IMG/VR virus record: IMGVR_UViG_3300046734_000708
Coordinates: 1-31,432 of that record
Source: a virus
Length of the DNA stretch: 31,432 bases
Strand: one strand, 5' to 3'
Shown here: piece after piece, positions 7,708-13,888 of the stretch
Position numbering within the stretch: the stretch's first letter is position 1
Layout: each line of letters starts with the position of its first letter
Program-made: the position numbers and the translations under genes
Notes under the pieces: generated by a model
The model's database searches: none
Told to the model about the DNA's origin: nothing
What the model saw: only the letters and a program-made list of their open reading frames with translations

Positions 7708-7861
7708 ACATCCCGTTGTAAGCGTCCATTGCCTGCTGATAGTAGATTTCAGCTTGCCATTTTTGCTGGTGCTCACGGGTGATGCCCGCAAACGTCACCC
7801 GCCAGGTCGTTCCAGTAGCGGTTTGAACCTGTTGCATAATCGGGGGTGTGCTTCCTACCAT
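7700..7861 (-). CDS. Small leftward protein, 53 aa, unknown
   Basis: A frame from ATG 7861 to TGA 7700 on the minus strand. Its sequence is protein-like: MVGSTPPIMQQVQTATGTTW, then RVTFAGITREHQQKWQAEIY and a short helical tail. It fills the gap between the HNH gene and the next rightward gene, and its end overlaps the HNH gene by 8 bp in convergent orientation. No Shine-Dalgarno is clear. It would be a leftward gene isolated among rightward ones, as moron-like genes are. No family recognised. Confidence 0.45.
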   Translation of the reverse strand: MVGSTPPIMQQVQTATGTTWRVTFAGITREHQQKWQAEIYYQQAMDAYNGMFT

Positions 7862-7887
7862 ATTTGAAAATACAACGAGGGGGCCTT

Positions 7888-8106
7888 ATGGCGTTTGCTC
7901 AGTGGTTGGTGCCATCAATAAGCTTAGAGAAACAGATCGAGGTAGAGCGTCATGCACGAGCCGTCTTAACCCAAGGCACGGAAAAAGAAATTAGAGAACT
8001 ATGCAGCCAACTCGTGAGAACCTTGGCCGAAAAAGAGCAAGCGATAAGTCAAGCCATTGGACACATCCTAGAGCTAGAAATAAAACTAGAAGATTTCAAT
8101 ATCTAA
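7888..8106 (+). CDS. Small conserved-type protein, 72 aa, unknown
   Basis: I prefer ATG 7888 over an upstream ATG at 7846 because a GAGG Shine-Dalgarno lies about 8 bp before it and the upstream extension looks unlike protein. The product begins MAFAQWLVPSISLEKQIEVE and is almost entirely helical and charged after residue 10. It has two helices (about 12-45 and 47-70), compatible with a small coiled-coil dimer. I have seen similar FAQWLVP-starting proteins in cyanophages and cyanobacteria but know no function. Its 3' end overlaps the convergent sigma factor gene by 11 bp. Confidence 0.65.
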   Translation: MAFAQWLVPSISLEKQIEVERHARAVLTQGTEKEIRELCSQLVRTLAEKEQAISQAIGHILELEIKLEDFNI

Positions 8107-8986
8107 TGTTCATTTGCTTTTTGATCTTTAGCAACGCCCTGTCTCTTTTTAGCCTGACAGCTTCTCTGCAACTATTTTTCTCTCTTGCGATCTGACTAAG
8201 CGTTTTTTCTTCATTGCCGCCGAGGCCGAAATAATCACGGAGAATAAATCTGCTTTCATCGTCAAGCTCTGACACAGCAAACAGCGCTTTCTCGACCTGC
8301 TCTTGAACTTCAACCTCAGACTCTAAAAAATTGCCGGCTCTAGGGTTTGAATCAGAAAAAGCATCGATAATAGAAACTTTTTGATCTCCTTCAAAAAAAA
8401 GCGGATCGTCTGACGATTTATGATGATATGACTGCGCCATTAACTGAAAATCACCCGGTTGTAAGCCTGTTAGCTCGGTGATCTGCTCAGTAGAAGGTGA
8501 ATGCCCGTGCTCAAAATGAAAATCTTTCAAAATCCTTTGTGCTTTTATGAATCTATTGAGCATTGAATCAGGGACGCGAATCATCCTGTCAGTTCCGTAT
8601 ATTGCACGGCTGATAGATTGCCGAATCCACCAATATGAATATGTGCTGAATTTATAGCCTCTTTCGGGATCAAACAGTTCTACCGCTCTACTCAACCCGA
8701 TTGCTCCTTCTTGCAGCAAATCAGAAAAAGTCAGGGTTTTTGGGTTTGCCTTGGCCAACATTTTCCTTGCAATACTTGCGGCAAGCTTCATATTACTTTT
8801 GATTAGCTTTTCTTTAGCCCTAAGGCCAGCCTTAATCTGTCGTTTCTGCAGGCCATCCAGTTGATCTTTAGGCAAGTCCTTAAGTTCAACGTATTTTTTC
8901 ACCTGCCTGCCTAGCTGAATTTCTTGGCTTGCGGTTAATAGCGGAAACCTAGACAGTTCGCTGAGGTAACGGGATTCGTCAGTCAT
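8096..8986 (-). CDS. Phage-encoded sigma-70 family RNA polymerase sigma factor
   Basis: A 296-residue protein using ATG 8986. Region 1.2 is at the start (YLSELSRFPLLTASQEIQLG). Region 2 follows at about residues 65-135: LIKSNMKLAASIARK, TFSDLLQEGAIGLSRAVELF and the 2.4-like stretch KFSTYSYWWIRQSISRAI. Region 3 (about 140-190) includes RVPDSM. Region 4, from about 230, has an HTH near LSQIAREKNSCREAVRL. This is the group 2/3 architecture typical of cyanobacterial primary-like sigma factors. It would redirect host RNA polymerase to phage promoters. A longer start at 9013 was rejected because those codons are the stem-loop of a terminator. There is no Shine-Dalgarno, which raises the question of how it is translated. 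Confidence 0.9.
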   Translation of the reverse strand: MTDESRYLSELSRFPLLTASQEIQLGRQVKKYVELKDLPKDQLDGLQKRQIKAGLRAKEKLIKSNMKLAASIARKMLAKANPKTLTFSDLLQEGAIGLSRAVELFDPERGYKFSTYSYWWIRQSISRAIYGTDRMIRVPDSMLNRFIKAQRILKDFHFEHGHSPSTEQITELTGLQPGDFQLMAQSYHHKSSDDPLFFEGDQKVSIIDAFSDSNPRAGNFLESEVEVQEQVEKALFAVSELDDESRFILRDYFGLGGNEEKTLSQIAREKNSCREAVRLKRDRALLKIKKQMNIRY

Positions 8987-8989
8987 GGC

Positions 8990-9011
8990 AAAAAAAAGGG
9001 GCCGAGGCCCC
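8990..9011 (-). terminator. Intrinsic terminator between SSB gene and sigma factor
   Basis: On the minus strand GGGGCCTCGGCCCC (9011-8998) is followed directly by eight T residues (8997-8990). It sits 9 bp after the SSB stop and ends 3 bp before the sigma factor ATG. It should end the leftward transcript coming from the recombination genes, so sigma factor mRNA depends on read-through. Confidence 0.85.
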
Positions 9012-9020
9012 ATCAGTTAA

Positions 9021-9365
9021 TCAAAATGGGATCTGATCCTCGAACCTAGGGGCGGCAGATGTTGCCCCTCCTTCCCGTGCGGGGAGAGTGAAATCAGTGA
9101 CGTTCATTTCAAGGCTGCTGCCTTGCGTCCCATCCTTCTTTTCGTAAATACAAAGTTTACCGGACCCGGTAAGGGTCACTTTGCTGCCTTTCCTGAAGTA
9201 AGCCATCACAGTGTCGGCGCGTTTGCCCCAGACAGAACAATCGACCCATGTGGTTTCGTCTTTGCCGGTAGGGACACCAACAGAGAATGAAGCAACTTGA
9301 GACTGATTAGTTGTTTTAAGTTCAGGATCGCGGCCAAGGTATCCAGAGATAGTGAGAACAAGCAT
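9021..9365 (-). CDS. ssb: Single-stranded DNA-binding protein
   Basis: A 114-residue protein from ATG 9365. The OB-fold signature is clear: LTISGYLGRDPELKTT near the start, ASFSVGV, then TTWVDCSVWGKRAD at about residues 38-52 and KGSKVTLTGSGKL. The C-terminus is short, with the protein-interaction tip FEDQIPF (compare DDDIPF of E. coli SSB). It protects ssDNA during replication and recombination and probably recruits partners through that tip. It lies downstream of the annealing protein gene in the same leftward operon. A TTG at 9371 would add two residues but is a poorer start. Confidence 0.92.
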   Translation of the reverse strand: MLVLTISGYLGRDPELKTTNQSQVASFSVGVPTGKDETTWVDCSVWGKRADTVMAYFRKGSKVTLTGSGKLCIYEKKDGTQGSSLEMNVTDFTLPAREGGATSAAPRFEDQIPF

Positions 9366-9367
9366 GA

Positions 9368-9544
9368 TCAATAATTGCGAAAGAATTTGGAGATAATTAC
9401 GGTGAGAGCTTGGTTCGCATTCATGCTTTGGTCTTGCATGTAATGCTGAAGCTTTAAGGCGAGCTCTTCTGTTAAGCGAACATGGAAAAGGCGGTTTTCC
9501 CGTAAGCGGTCAAGTTGCCGCTGCTTTAGCTTATCTGACGGCAT
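9368..9544 (-). CDS. Ribbon-helix-helix-type protein, 58 aa
   Basis: A short frame, ATG 9544 to TGA 9368. The core RLFHVRLTEELALKLQHYMQ, followed by MNANQALTVIISKFF, fits the Arc/CopG ribbon-helix-helix pattern: one strand with alternating polar and hydrophobic residues, then two helices separated by a short turn containing Asn. A basic N-terminal segment (KLKQRQLDRLREN) precedes it. It probably binds DNA as a dimer and may regulate this leftward operon. Its start overlaps the upstream gene, and its stop lies 2 bp from the SSB start. Confidence 0.6.
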   Translation of the reverse strand: MPSDKLKQRQLDRLRENRLFHVRLTEELALKLQHYMQDQSMNANQALTVIISKFFRNY

Positions 9545-9797
9545 GATGAAGCGGTCTTACGGCAGTAATAATCCGTGAAAAATCTCGAAGGTGTTTTGTA
9601 GCCAAAAGGGCTTTTGCCTCGGTTCTGAAAACCTGAGCCTGCGAGATGTTTTGAGTCCATAAGATGCTGCCATCTGTAACCGGGATTGAGCTGTCAATAA
9701 GCCAACCCTCTTCAGGGTTCCACACTCCGAACAATGGGAACTTCTGTAAGGATTTGGATCGCTGCCCGTGCAAGAAGGGCGTTTGAGTCGTTGCCAT
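9531..9797 (-). CDS. Hypothetical protein, up to 88 aa
   Basis: The credible part of this frame is GVWNPEEGWLIDSSIPVTDG, followed by SILWTQNISQAQVFRTEAKA and a helical end; it looks like a small alpha/beta domain. The first 21 codons from ATG 9797 overlap the upstream gene and read less like protein. A TTG at 9734 or GTG at 9725 would give a product of 64-68 residues with a short overlap. The end overlaps the RHH gene by 14 bp. No family recognised. Confidence 0.55.
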   Translation of the reverse strand: MATTQTPFLHGQRSKSLQKFPLFGVWNPEEGWLIDSSIPVTDGSILWTQNISQAQVFRTEAKALLATKHLRDFSRIITAVRPLHHAVR

Positions 9798-9897
9798 AAG
9801 AATTGATTTTACGCAGGTGGTGCAGGGCTTGGAATAGGTGCTGCTTAGCTAGGTGCTGATTAGTGCTGAGCGAGTTGCTCGCGGAGGAAGTCGGCAT
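9712..9897 (-). CDS. Small helical protein, 61 aa, unknown
   Basis: ATG 9897 to TGA 9712. After a Ser-rich start the sequence is one helical block (LAKQHLFQALHHLRKINSYG, then NALLARAAIQILTEV). The start overlaps the annealing-protein gene by 38 bp and the end overlaps the next frame, a pattern of compressed overlapping genes seen throughout this arm. It could be a small accessory factor of the recombination module, but nothing in the sequence shows this. Confidence 0.5.
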   Translation of the reverse strand: MPTSSASNSLSTNQHLAKQHLFQALHHLRKINSYGNDSNALLARAAIQILTEVPIVRSVEP

Positions 9898-10567
9898 GAT
9901 TTTCAGTAGTGATAGCGTTCGCGACTTTGGCGTTAGGTTCGAGACCAAATCTTTCGCGGAATGCAGCTAGAACGCTGTTTAGCGCTGGCTTGTCAAGCTC
10001 TTGCATACAGGTGAGCAAGAGCGTCCGATCGTCGTGGCTGAGGGGCTGGTCTGCGGTAGGGGTTGCGTCTGCAGGTTGTAGCGCTGGAGTTGATTTGCTT
10101 TTTGCTGCTGGCTTGGCGGCTGGGGCATGCTGTTCTGCCTCTTGTGCGTCTGCAACCTCAGCCTTTGCCCAAAGCTCAAAGCCCAGGCCAAACGTGAATG
10201 CAGCGCAGGCGCATAGAGCTCGGCGGTGGGTGTCAGTCAAGACCCGGCAAGAAACCTTCTCGATCGGGATTGGATTGTTACGGTTATCCATGCAGGGAAA
10301 CGGGAAGTCAGCGGTTGACTCTCCATTAGGGCCAGAAAAATACCCGATGACGTAGCCGGTGCTATCTGGAGCCGTCCAAACCGTGCCGGTGCTGTCTGGG
10401 GTCATGCGGAGATTAAATTCCCAGCCGTTGGCGTTGGCATGAAGATAATGGGCAATTCTGGCCCAAGAGACATAATCAGCAGAGTATGAACCGGAACCTT
10501 TTTTAGAGACATCAGACTTTTGAATGATGCCAGAAAGGTCAGGTAGCCTTGAGTTGTTTTCAGTCAT
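9860..10567 (-). CDS. Single-strand annealing protein (DUF1071-like / Erf-type recombinase)
   Basis: A 235-residue protein. Residues about 25-135 contain DYVSWARIAHYLHAN, an alternating beta region with two TPDSTG/APDSTG turns, then SCRVLTDTHRRALCACAAFT and FGLGFELWAKAEV. This matches the DUF1071/Sak3-like annealing proteins, with an early 'Y.SWA' motif and a late R...A.A...GLG motif. An Ala/Pro-rich linker (about 145-175) leads to a helical C-terminal domain (175-235). It should anneal complementary ssDNA during recombination-dependent replication. The gene order with SSB, RusA and a PD-(D/E)XK exonuclease in the same arm supports the call. Confidence 0.7.
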   Translation of the reverse strand: MTENNSRLPDLSGIIQKSDVSKKGSGSYSADYVSWARIAHYLHANANGWEFNLRMTPDSTGTVWTAPDSTGYVIGYFSGPNGESTADFPFPCMDNRNNPIPIEKVSCRVLTDTHRRALCACAAFTFGLGFELWAKAEVADAQEAEQHAPAAKPAAKSKSTPALQPADATPTADQPLSHDDRTLLLTCMQELDKPALNSVLAAFRERFGLEPNAKVANAITTENHADFLREQLAQH

Positions 10568-10615
10568 AGGGCAAAGATGAGTGGGCTCTGCTAGATGGTA
10601 GACCAGAAGAGGGCA

Positions 10616-11050
10616 CTAGACAAGGGGCTCGACAGAAATAATCACAAGATCTTCTGAGTCGTAAGCCTTAGCTAGATGCATCTCCACCACCTGACGATCA
10701 TCATTGAACAGCACGCCTGAGAGAGCATCGTTGACCGATCTTGCAAGCTTTTCGAGATCACCTAAACCATGGCTGGTAGCTTCTTCTGGAGCGCTTTTCG
10801 ATAAAGCAACCCCATCGCGCTTGAAATGACTTTTAGGCCGTGCAAAGTGAAAGCGAAAGCCGACACGCATAGGCGCAGCCATAGGCCAGTCAGGCGGCAA
10901 TGCGGCAGACTCAGCTGCTCTGCGAACGTCGGCCCTAAAGGGTTTTACCCGTTTAGATGATTCGACCATGAGACCGTTGCCGATGTGGCGCTTTGAGCCT
11001 TGAGGAGCAGCGCGAGAATAGACAACAAAAGAGACTCTCCGCTCATTCAT
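10616..11050 (-). CDS. rusA: RusA-like Holliday junction resolvase
   Basis: A 144-residue protein, the usual RusA length. It has the N-terminal P.GSKRH segment (about 16-22), a central FHFARPKSHFKRDG (67-80) and the catalytic block GDLEKLARSVNDALSGVLFN, followed by DDRQVVEMHLAK. The acidic residues D98, E100, D108 and D117/D118 fit the metal-binding set of RusA, with E100 where many members have Asp. It resolves branched DNA before packaging. The start overlaps the upstream stop by 4 bp (ATGA). Confidence 0.88.
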   Translation of the reverse strand: MNERRVSFVVYSRAAPQGSKRHIGNGLMVESSKRVKPFRADVRRAAESAALPPDWPMAAPMRVGFRFHFARPKSHFKRDGVALSKSAPEEATSHGLGDLEKLARSVNDALSGVLFNDDRQVVEMHLAKAYDSEDLVIISVEPLV

Positions 11051-11259
11051 GACTCCTCCTGTTCGTGGCTCACTGGTTCTTCCTTATCCTTCAGTCCGTA
11101 ATACAAAGAAAGAATCTTAGTGACGGTTTCGAGGCCGATAATTTTTCGATATTCAACAAGCTGTTCAGGTGTAACCTTCCTTTCCAATCCTTGTTCAGCA
11201 ATTCCGTTGGAGTGAATGCCAGCAGAGATGCTGATGAAAATTTCTTTTTTGTCAGTCAT
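11047..11259 (-). CDS. Hypothetical protein, 70 aa
   Basis: I place the start at ATG 11259, which overlaps the TAA of the upstream gene (TAATG). The longer frame from 11370 would begin with poly-Arg from the GC-rich repeat and is not credible. The product starts MTDKKEIFISISAGIHSNGI and has a helical middle (PEQLVEYRKIIGLETVTKIL) and an acidic tail. It ends in ATGA overlap with rusA, so translation is probably coupled. No family recognised. Confidence 0.6.
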   Translation of the reverse strand: MTDKKEIFISISAGIHSNGIAEQGLERKVTPEQLVEYRKIIGLETVTKILSLYYGLKDKEEPVSHEQEES

Positions 11260-11870
11260 TAGTTTGTCTCCATCGGGGCTTCCTTGATGAGCTTCAGCAG
11301 AGTGTCTCGTTGTCTCCGTCGCGAAAGGATGGGGTCGCCGCCGGCGGCGGCGGCGGCGGCGGCGGACCAAGCGGCGTAGGCGGCGTTGGTGGCGGCGGCG
11401 GCGTCTTTGGCGTCGCAGGCGGCGTCGGCGGCGGCGGAAACGGGCCAGTAGGCGGGGTTGGTTACGGTAGCCTCAGGCCATTCCTTGCCTTCTCCTAATA
11501 AATCCATGCCTTCAATGACTGGGCCAATAACGGCTTGAATGTCATCAGGAACAGGCGGTAATGACCGCAGCTCTGCAGCAAGAAACTTCCAGCCGACTCG
11601 CGTCAAATCTTTTCCATCAGAACCAATAGCCTGAGGAATTGCAGCGAAGAACGCAGGTGCCTCATCCGCAGGTAACTCCTCAAAAATGGATTCGGCAATG
11701 CGGGTGACCATCAACGGGATCCCGTATTCGTTCTCAATAAATACAGGGTTGTTTATACCGTTGGCGAGACAGCCTATAAAACAGGTCTTGTAAGAGCCTT
11801 GCGCAACGCGATCAGCTTTAACGTGATCTGCTACTTCGGATTGAAGCTTCTGAAAGTTTTTAGTAATCAT
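11259..11870 (-). CDS. Hypothetical protein with alanine-rich C-terminal repeat region
   Basis: A 203-residue protein. Residues 1-140 look like a normal globular domain (TCFIGCLANGINNPVFIENE; later VGWKFLAAELRSLPPVP). Residues about 145-178 are an Ala-rich run with AYAAW and AYWPVSAAADAA units. A basic helix ends the protein (RQRDTLLKLIKEAP). Ala-rich repeats of this kind ending in a LLKLI-type helix occur in other phage hypothetical proteins. It is preceded by a good Shine-Dalgarno (AGGGGAA) and overlaps both neighbours by 1-4 bp. Confidence 0.6.
   Translation of the reverse strand: MITKNFQKLQSEVADHVKADRVAQGSYKTCFIGCLANGINNPVFIENEYGIPLMVTRIAESIFEELPADEAPAFFAAIPQAIGSDGKDLTRVGWKFLAAELRSLPPVPDDIQAVIGPVIEGMDLLGEGKEWPEATVTNPAYWPVSAAADAACDAKDAAAATNAAYAAWSAAAAAAAGGDPILSRRRQRDTLLKLIKEAPMETN
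11336..11437 (-). repeat. GC-rich trinucleotide (GCC/CGG) repeat tract
   Basis: About 100 bp dominated by GGC/GCC triplets on either strand, including an uninterrupted CGG run of about 8 units near 11343-11365. It encodes the Ala-rich part of the leftward 203-aa protein and is much richer in GC than its surroundings. It is in frame with the gene, so triplet gain or loss would not break the reading frame. Confidence 0.85.
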
Positions 11871-12076
11871 TGGTTGTTCCCCTTTTGTTGTTGTTGTCGA
11901 TGATCGTACAAGTCGTCAACCAACTTGCTCATCTCTAAATACCACTGGAAATTCACATCCCTGCCTGCGTCAATCAGCCTGCCAGCGGCTAACACAAGTT
12001 CATGCAACCTCTTGGTTTTCCAAATGTACTCTGGCTCGATTCCAATAGGCGGACGAGAGGGGTTGGATTCAGTCAT
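11867..12076 (-). CDS. Hypothetical protein, 69 aa
   Basis: Begins MTESNPSRPPIGIEPEYIWK and continues with a helical stretch (RLHELVLAAGRLIDAGRDVN, then QWYLEMSKLVDDLYDHR). The 'P.YIW...R...L..A...yid' pattern is familiar from small phage proteins, but I know no function. GGAG about 8 bp upstream supports the ATG at 12076. It overlaps the upstream gene by 8 bp and the downstream gene by 4 bp (ATGA). Confidence 0.6.
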   Translation of the reverse strand: MTESNPSRPPIGIEPEYIWKTKRLHELVLAAGRLIDAGRDVNFQWYLEMSKLVDDLYDHRQQQQKGNNQ

Positions 12077-12395
12077 TGTTGTTCTCCAGTTGGTTGATTA
12101 GTTTAAGAAGTTCTTCTTCACTAGCCCCATCAATCAGTCGTTCAAGTTTCTCTTTAGGTGTTTCAATAAACTTCCACCTACGATGGTTGATTTTGCCATA
12201 GATAGTCTCATAGACATTGCCACCCACAGCGCCATAGATATCGCCATTGATGTCGCCACTTACAGCGCCATAGATATCTCCATTGACATTGCCATAGATG
12301 TGGCCAAAGACAGAGCGGACTCTCCAGCCCAGGGCATCCCCGTGCTCAAAACTAACAAGCTTTAGGACTTCTTCAAGTGTGATTTGTTTGGTCAT
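12069..12395 (-). CDS. Tetrapeptide-repeat (G-x-I/V-x) protein, paralogue of the gene at 20597-20956
   Basis: A 108-residue protein in three parts: a helical head (1-24, TKQITLEEVLKLVSFEHG), about ten tandem four-residue repeats (31-70, e.g. GHIYGNVNGDIYGAVSGDIN) and a helical tail (RRWKFIETPKEKLERLIDGA, then EEELLKLINQLE). The G-x-[IV]-x period suggests a narrow beta-solenoid with Val/Ile stacked inside, as in bactofilin-type polymers, although the repeat is shorter. The head and tail match the rightward gene at 20597-20956. AGGAG lies about 8 bp upstream of the ATG. Function unknown; self-assembly is an inference. Confidence 0.7.
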   Translation of the reverse strand: MTKQITLEEVLKLVSFEHGDALGWRVRSVFGHIYGNVNGDIYGAVSGDINGDIYGAVGGNVYETIYGKINHRRWKFIETPKEKLERLIDGASEEELLKLINQLENNND

Positions 12396-12432
12396 CAGTT
12401 GTTCTCCTGTGTGGTGGGGGTGGTTGAACGTG

Positions 12433-12726
12433 TCATTCAGGGGGAGAGGCGATGCAGGTGTTTGCGTTTTCTTTGATCAATTCAATCGCTTCACTGATAG
12501 ATAAATCAGGAAAGTCTCTGATGTCAAAATTTCCAGTGGCTAACCAGAAAACTTCATCGGGGTCACAAAATCCCGTCTCAACATCACGCCAGCCAAAGCC
12601 GGTCATTCGATCCACAACTGTGATGGATCCCCATGGTGCGTGATGAGCATGTTGACTATCGCCGTCATACATTTGAACATCGTTAAAAACCAAGTTTGCA
12701 AGCTTTTGTGTTAGGTCAGTCAGCAT
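12433..12726 (-). CDS. Hypothetical protein, 97 aa
   Basis: Starts MLTDLTQKLANLVFNDVQMY with an AGGAGG Shine-Dalgarno about 8 bp upstream of ATG 12726. The middle (GSITVVDRMTGFGWRDVETG, then DEVFWLATGNFDIRDF) is strand-rich and the end is helical (SISEAIELIKENANT). It is a soluble single-domain protein without recognised motifs. The start overlaps the upstream stop (TAATG), so it belongs to the same leftward transcription unit. Confidence 0.6.
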   Translation of the reverse strand: MLTDLTQKLANLVFNDVQMYDGDSQHAHHAPWGSITVVDRMTGFGWRDVETGFCDPDEVFWLATGNFDIRDFPDLSISEAIELIKENANTCIASPPE

Positions 12727-12911
12727 TAGTTTTCCTCCTGTGTTGTTGTTGTTGGGCGCATTGCTTCCCTGAGTTCTTCGGGGATGTTTACCGCTTCGAG
12801 GCTGCTCCCACGCTCGGAGATTGTTTCGTTAAGCCAAGCAATACACTCCTCCAACTGCCAATCAGCACCAGCTCGAATATAGGACGAAGAAGTTCCTGGG
12901 TGGTTAGTCAT
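12726..12911 (-). CDS. Hypothetical protein, 61 aa
   Basis: A small acidic protein (MTNHPGTSSSYIRAGADWQL, then EECIAWLNETISERGSSLEA and a helical end). ATG 12911 overlaps the upstream TGA (TGATG), and its own TAA overlaps the next ATG, so coupling is tight on both sides. No motif or family recognised. Confidence 0.55.
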   Translation of the reverse strand: MTNHPGTSSSYIRAGADWQLEECIAWLNETISERGSSLEAVNIPEELREAMRPTTTTQEEN

Positions 12912-13252
12912 CAGAAAGTAAATCGGAGCGAGGTTGTCTTTTCTTGAGTTGCACCGCCGTCAAGCTGAGCACGTTCTTGAATTTCTTTAATTGTACTTTT
13001 AATTTCATTCCCATACTTCCAGCGTTTAGTCTCGACAGTGGTGCATTTAATGCCGTCATAAACAAAAGAATCACCGTCAGCATATTCATCAAGCAGACCT
13101 AACAAAATCTCTTTTTCTAAAAGCTCAACTTCTCTCTTCACATCGGCTTCTAGCTCTTTGATTTCACGCTTGAGATCAGCAATCAAGATGAGCCGAGTAA
13201 CAGCGGGAGAGATGGCCTTTGTAGCCTTCGAGATGGGTGAGGATGTCATCAT
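12911..13252 (-). CDS. Coiled-coil protein, 113 aa, unknown
   Basis: Residues about 20-55 form a charged coiled coil (LKREIKELEADVKREVELLE, then KEILLGLLDEYADG). A compact strand region (DSFVYDGIKCTTVETKRWKY) and a second helix follow. The layout resembles small phage accessory proteins with a coiled coil followed by a 'GxxxxxxxKRW' turn, which are often found in recombination operons, but I cannot name the family. It begins the block of TAATG/TGATG-coupled genes at 12433-13252. Confidence 0.6.
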   Translation of the reverse strand: MMTSSPISKATKAISPAVTRLILIADLKREIKELEADVKREVELLEKEILLGLLDEYADGDSFVYDGIKCTTVETKRWKYGNEIKSTIKEIQERAQLDGGATQEKTTSLRFTF

Positions 13253-13290
13253 TCAATCGATCGGGGTTTGCTGGGCTGATAGAGGGGAGA

Positions 13291-13304
13291 GGGGCCGAAG
13301 CCCC
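13291..13304 (-). terminator. GC-rich hairpin, weak terminator candidate
   Basis: GGGGCTTCGGCCCC on the minus strand, 10 bp after the stop of the 50-aa membrane protein gene. It is the same kind of core as the strong terminators at 8990-9011 and 20538-20555, but it is followed by TCTCCCCTCT and not a T run, so it may pause or stabilise RNA without terminating. Confidence 0.4.
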
Positions 13305-13314
13305 AAGATGCTGC

Positions 13315-13467
13315 TCAGGGGCCTGTAAATTCTCCGGTTGCGTGGGCTTGAGCAATTGGAGCTTGATCGGTAAAAGCCGGAGCAACCTGAGAAGTCCCAT
13401 GAAGGAATGCAAAAACGGAGAGGGCGGCGCCGAAGCACAGGCCAAGCAAGAAGTGGGGATGAGTCAT
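13315..13467 (-). CDS. Small membrane or exported protein, 50 aa
   Basis: ATG 13467 opens MTHPHFLLGLCFGAALSVFA, a hydrophobic segment long enough to cross the membrane, followed by a polar tail (SQVAPAFTDQAPIAQAHATG and a short end). A signal-peptide reading with cleavage near residue 28-30 is also possible. A longer frame from 13590 exists but overlaps the neighbouring gene and looks unlike protein. Function unknown; small membrane proteins in early arms are often host-interaction factors. Confidence 0.5.
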   Translation of the reverse strand: MTHPHFLLGLCFGAALSVFAFLHGTSQVAPAFTDQAPIAQAHATGEFTGP

Positions 13468-13540
13468 AAAACAAGCAGAGTGGGTGCGGTCGCCCGCTAA
13501 AGTCAGGATGGCATACCATCCCGGGAACGTCAAGGCCAGA

Positions 13541-13888
13541 TCAATGAATTTGGCCTTGATTCCCCCGAGCCTTCCTGGCCCGGAGCTCAAAGAATCCCTG
13601 CAGCTCCGGGCGCTCTGCCATCAGGTCACGAGCCGCCAAGCTGCTGTAATTGTTGTTTACTTTGAGCCCGTTGTCGTTCATAGATGCTGCAGTCTCCCAG
13701 CGCAGGACATGAAACATCGCATCAGCTGACCACCGCGTGATCCCGCGACGCTTGGCGGTGAGGCACAGCTGATAGCACTGGTTGAGTAGCTGAGGGTTAC
13801 GGGCTTTGCACTCAAGCCAGCCAGCCTGAAGCTTGTCAGCATGTGGCGGTAGGTGTTCGCGCCATTCAAGCAGCGGTGTGTCAGTCAT
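13541..13888 (-). CDS. Hypothetical phage protein, 115 aa
   Basis: ATG 13888 gives MTDTPLLEWREHLPPHADKL. The interior (YQLCLTAKRRGITRWSADAM, then FHVLRWETAASMNDNGLKVN and NNYSSLAARDLMAERPELQG) follows a pattern I know from a widespread small phage family: 'A...G....SA..I...RW' followed by 'K.NNN...rla...m...P.l..fF..R'. It is probably a helical DNA-associated protein, but no function is established. An 8-bp overlap links it to the upstream RHH gene. A TTG at 13894 is an unlikely alternative start. Confidence 0.7.
   Translation of the reverse strand: MTDTPLLEWREHLPPHADKLQAGWLECKARNPQLLNQCYQLCLTAKRRGITRWSADAMFHVLRWETAASMNDNGLKVNNNYSSLAARDLMAERPELQGFFELRARKARGNQGQIH

Noticed and set aside
8987-9013. 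Longer sigma factor start (MGPRPLFFA extension)
   Set aside because: These codons are the terminator stem and T run; the sequence is RNA structure, not a conserved N-terminus.
9909-10355. 148-aa rightward frame
   Set aside because: Antisense shadow of the annealing protein gene, with low-complexity composition and no neighbours on that strand.
11260-11370. Poly-Arg N-terminal extension of the 70-aa gene
   Set aside because: Out-of-frame reading of the GC triplet repeat of the upstream gene. The TAATG start at 11259 is better supported.
11310-11498. Gly-rich 62-aa rightward frame
   Set aside because: The reverse reading of the Ala-coding triplet tract; no start context and no homology-like features.
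13506-13521. GGATGG-CATA-CCATCC hairpin as a terminator or operator
   Set aside because: A 6-bp stem without a T run, in a region of uncertain coding; nothing else supports a function.
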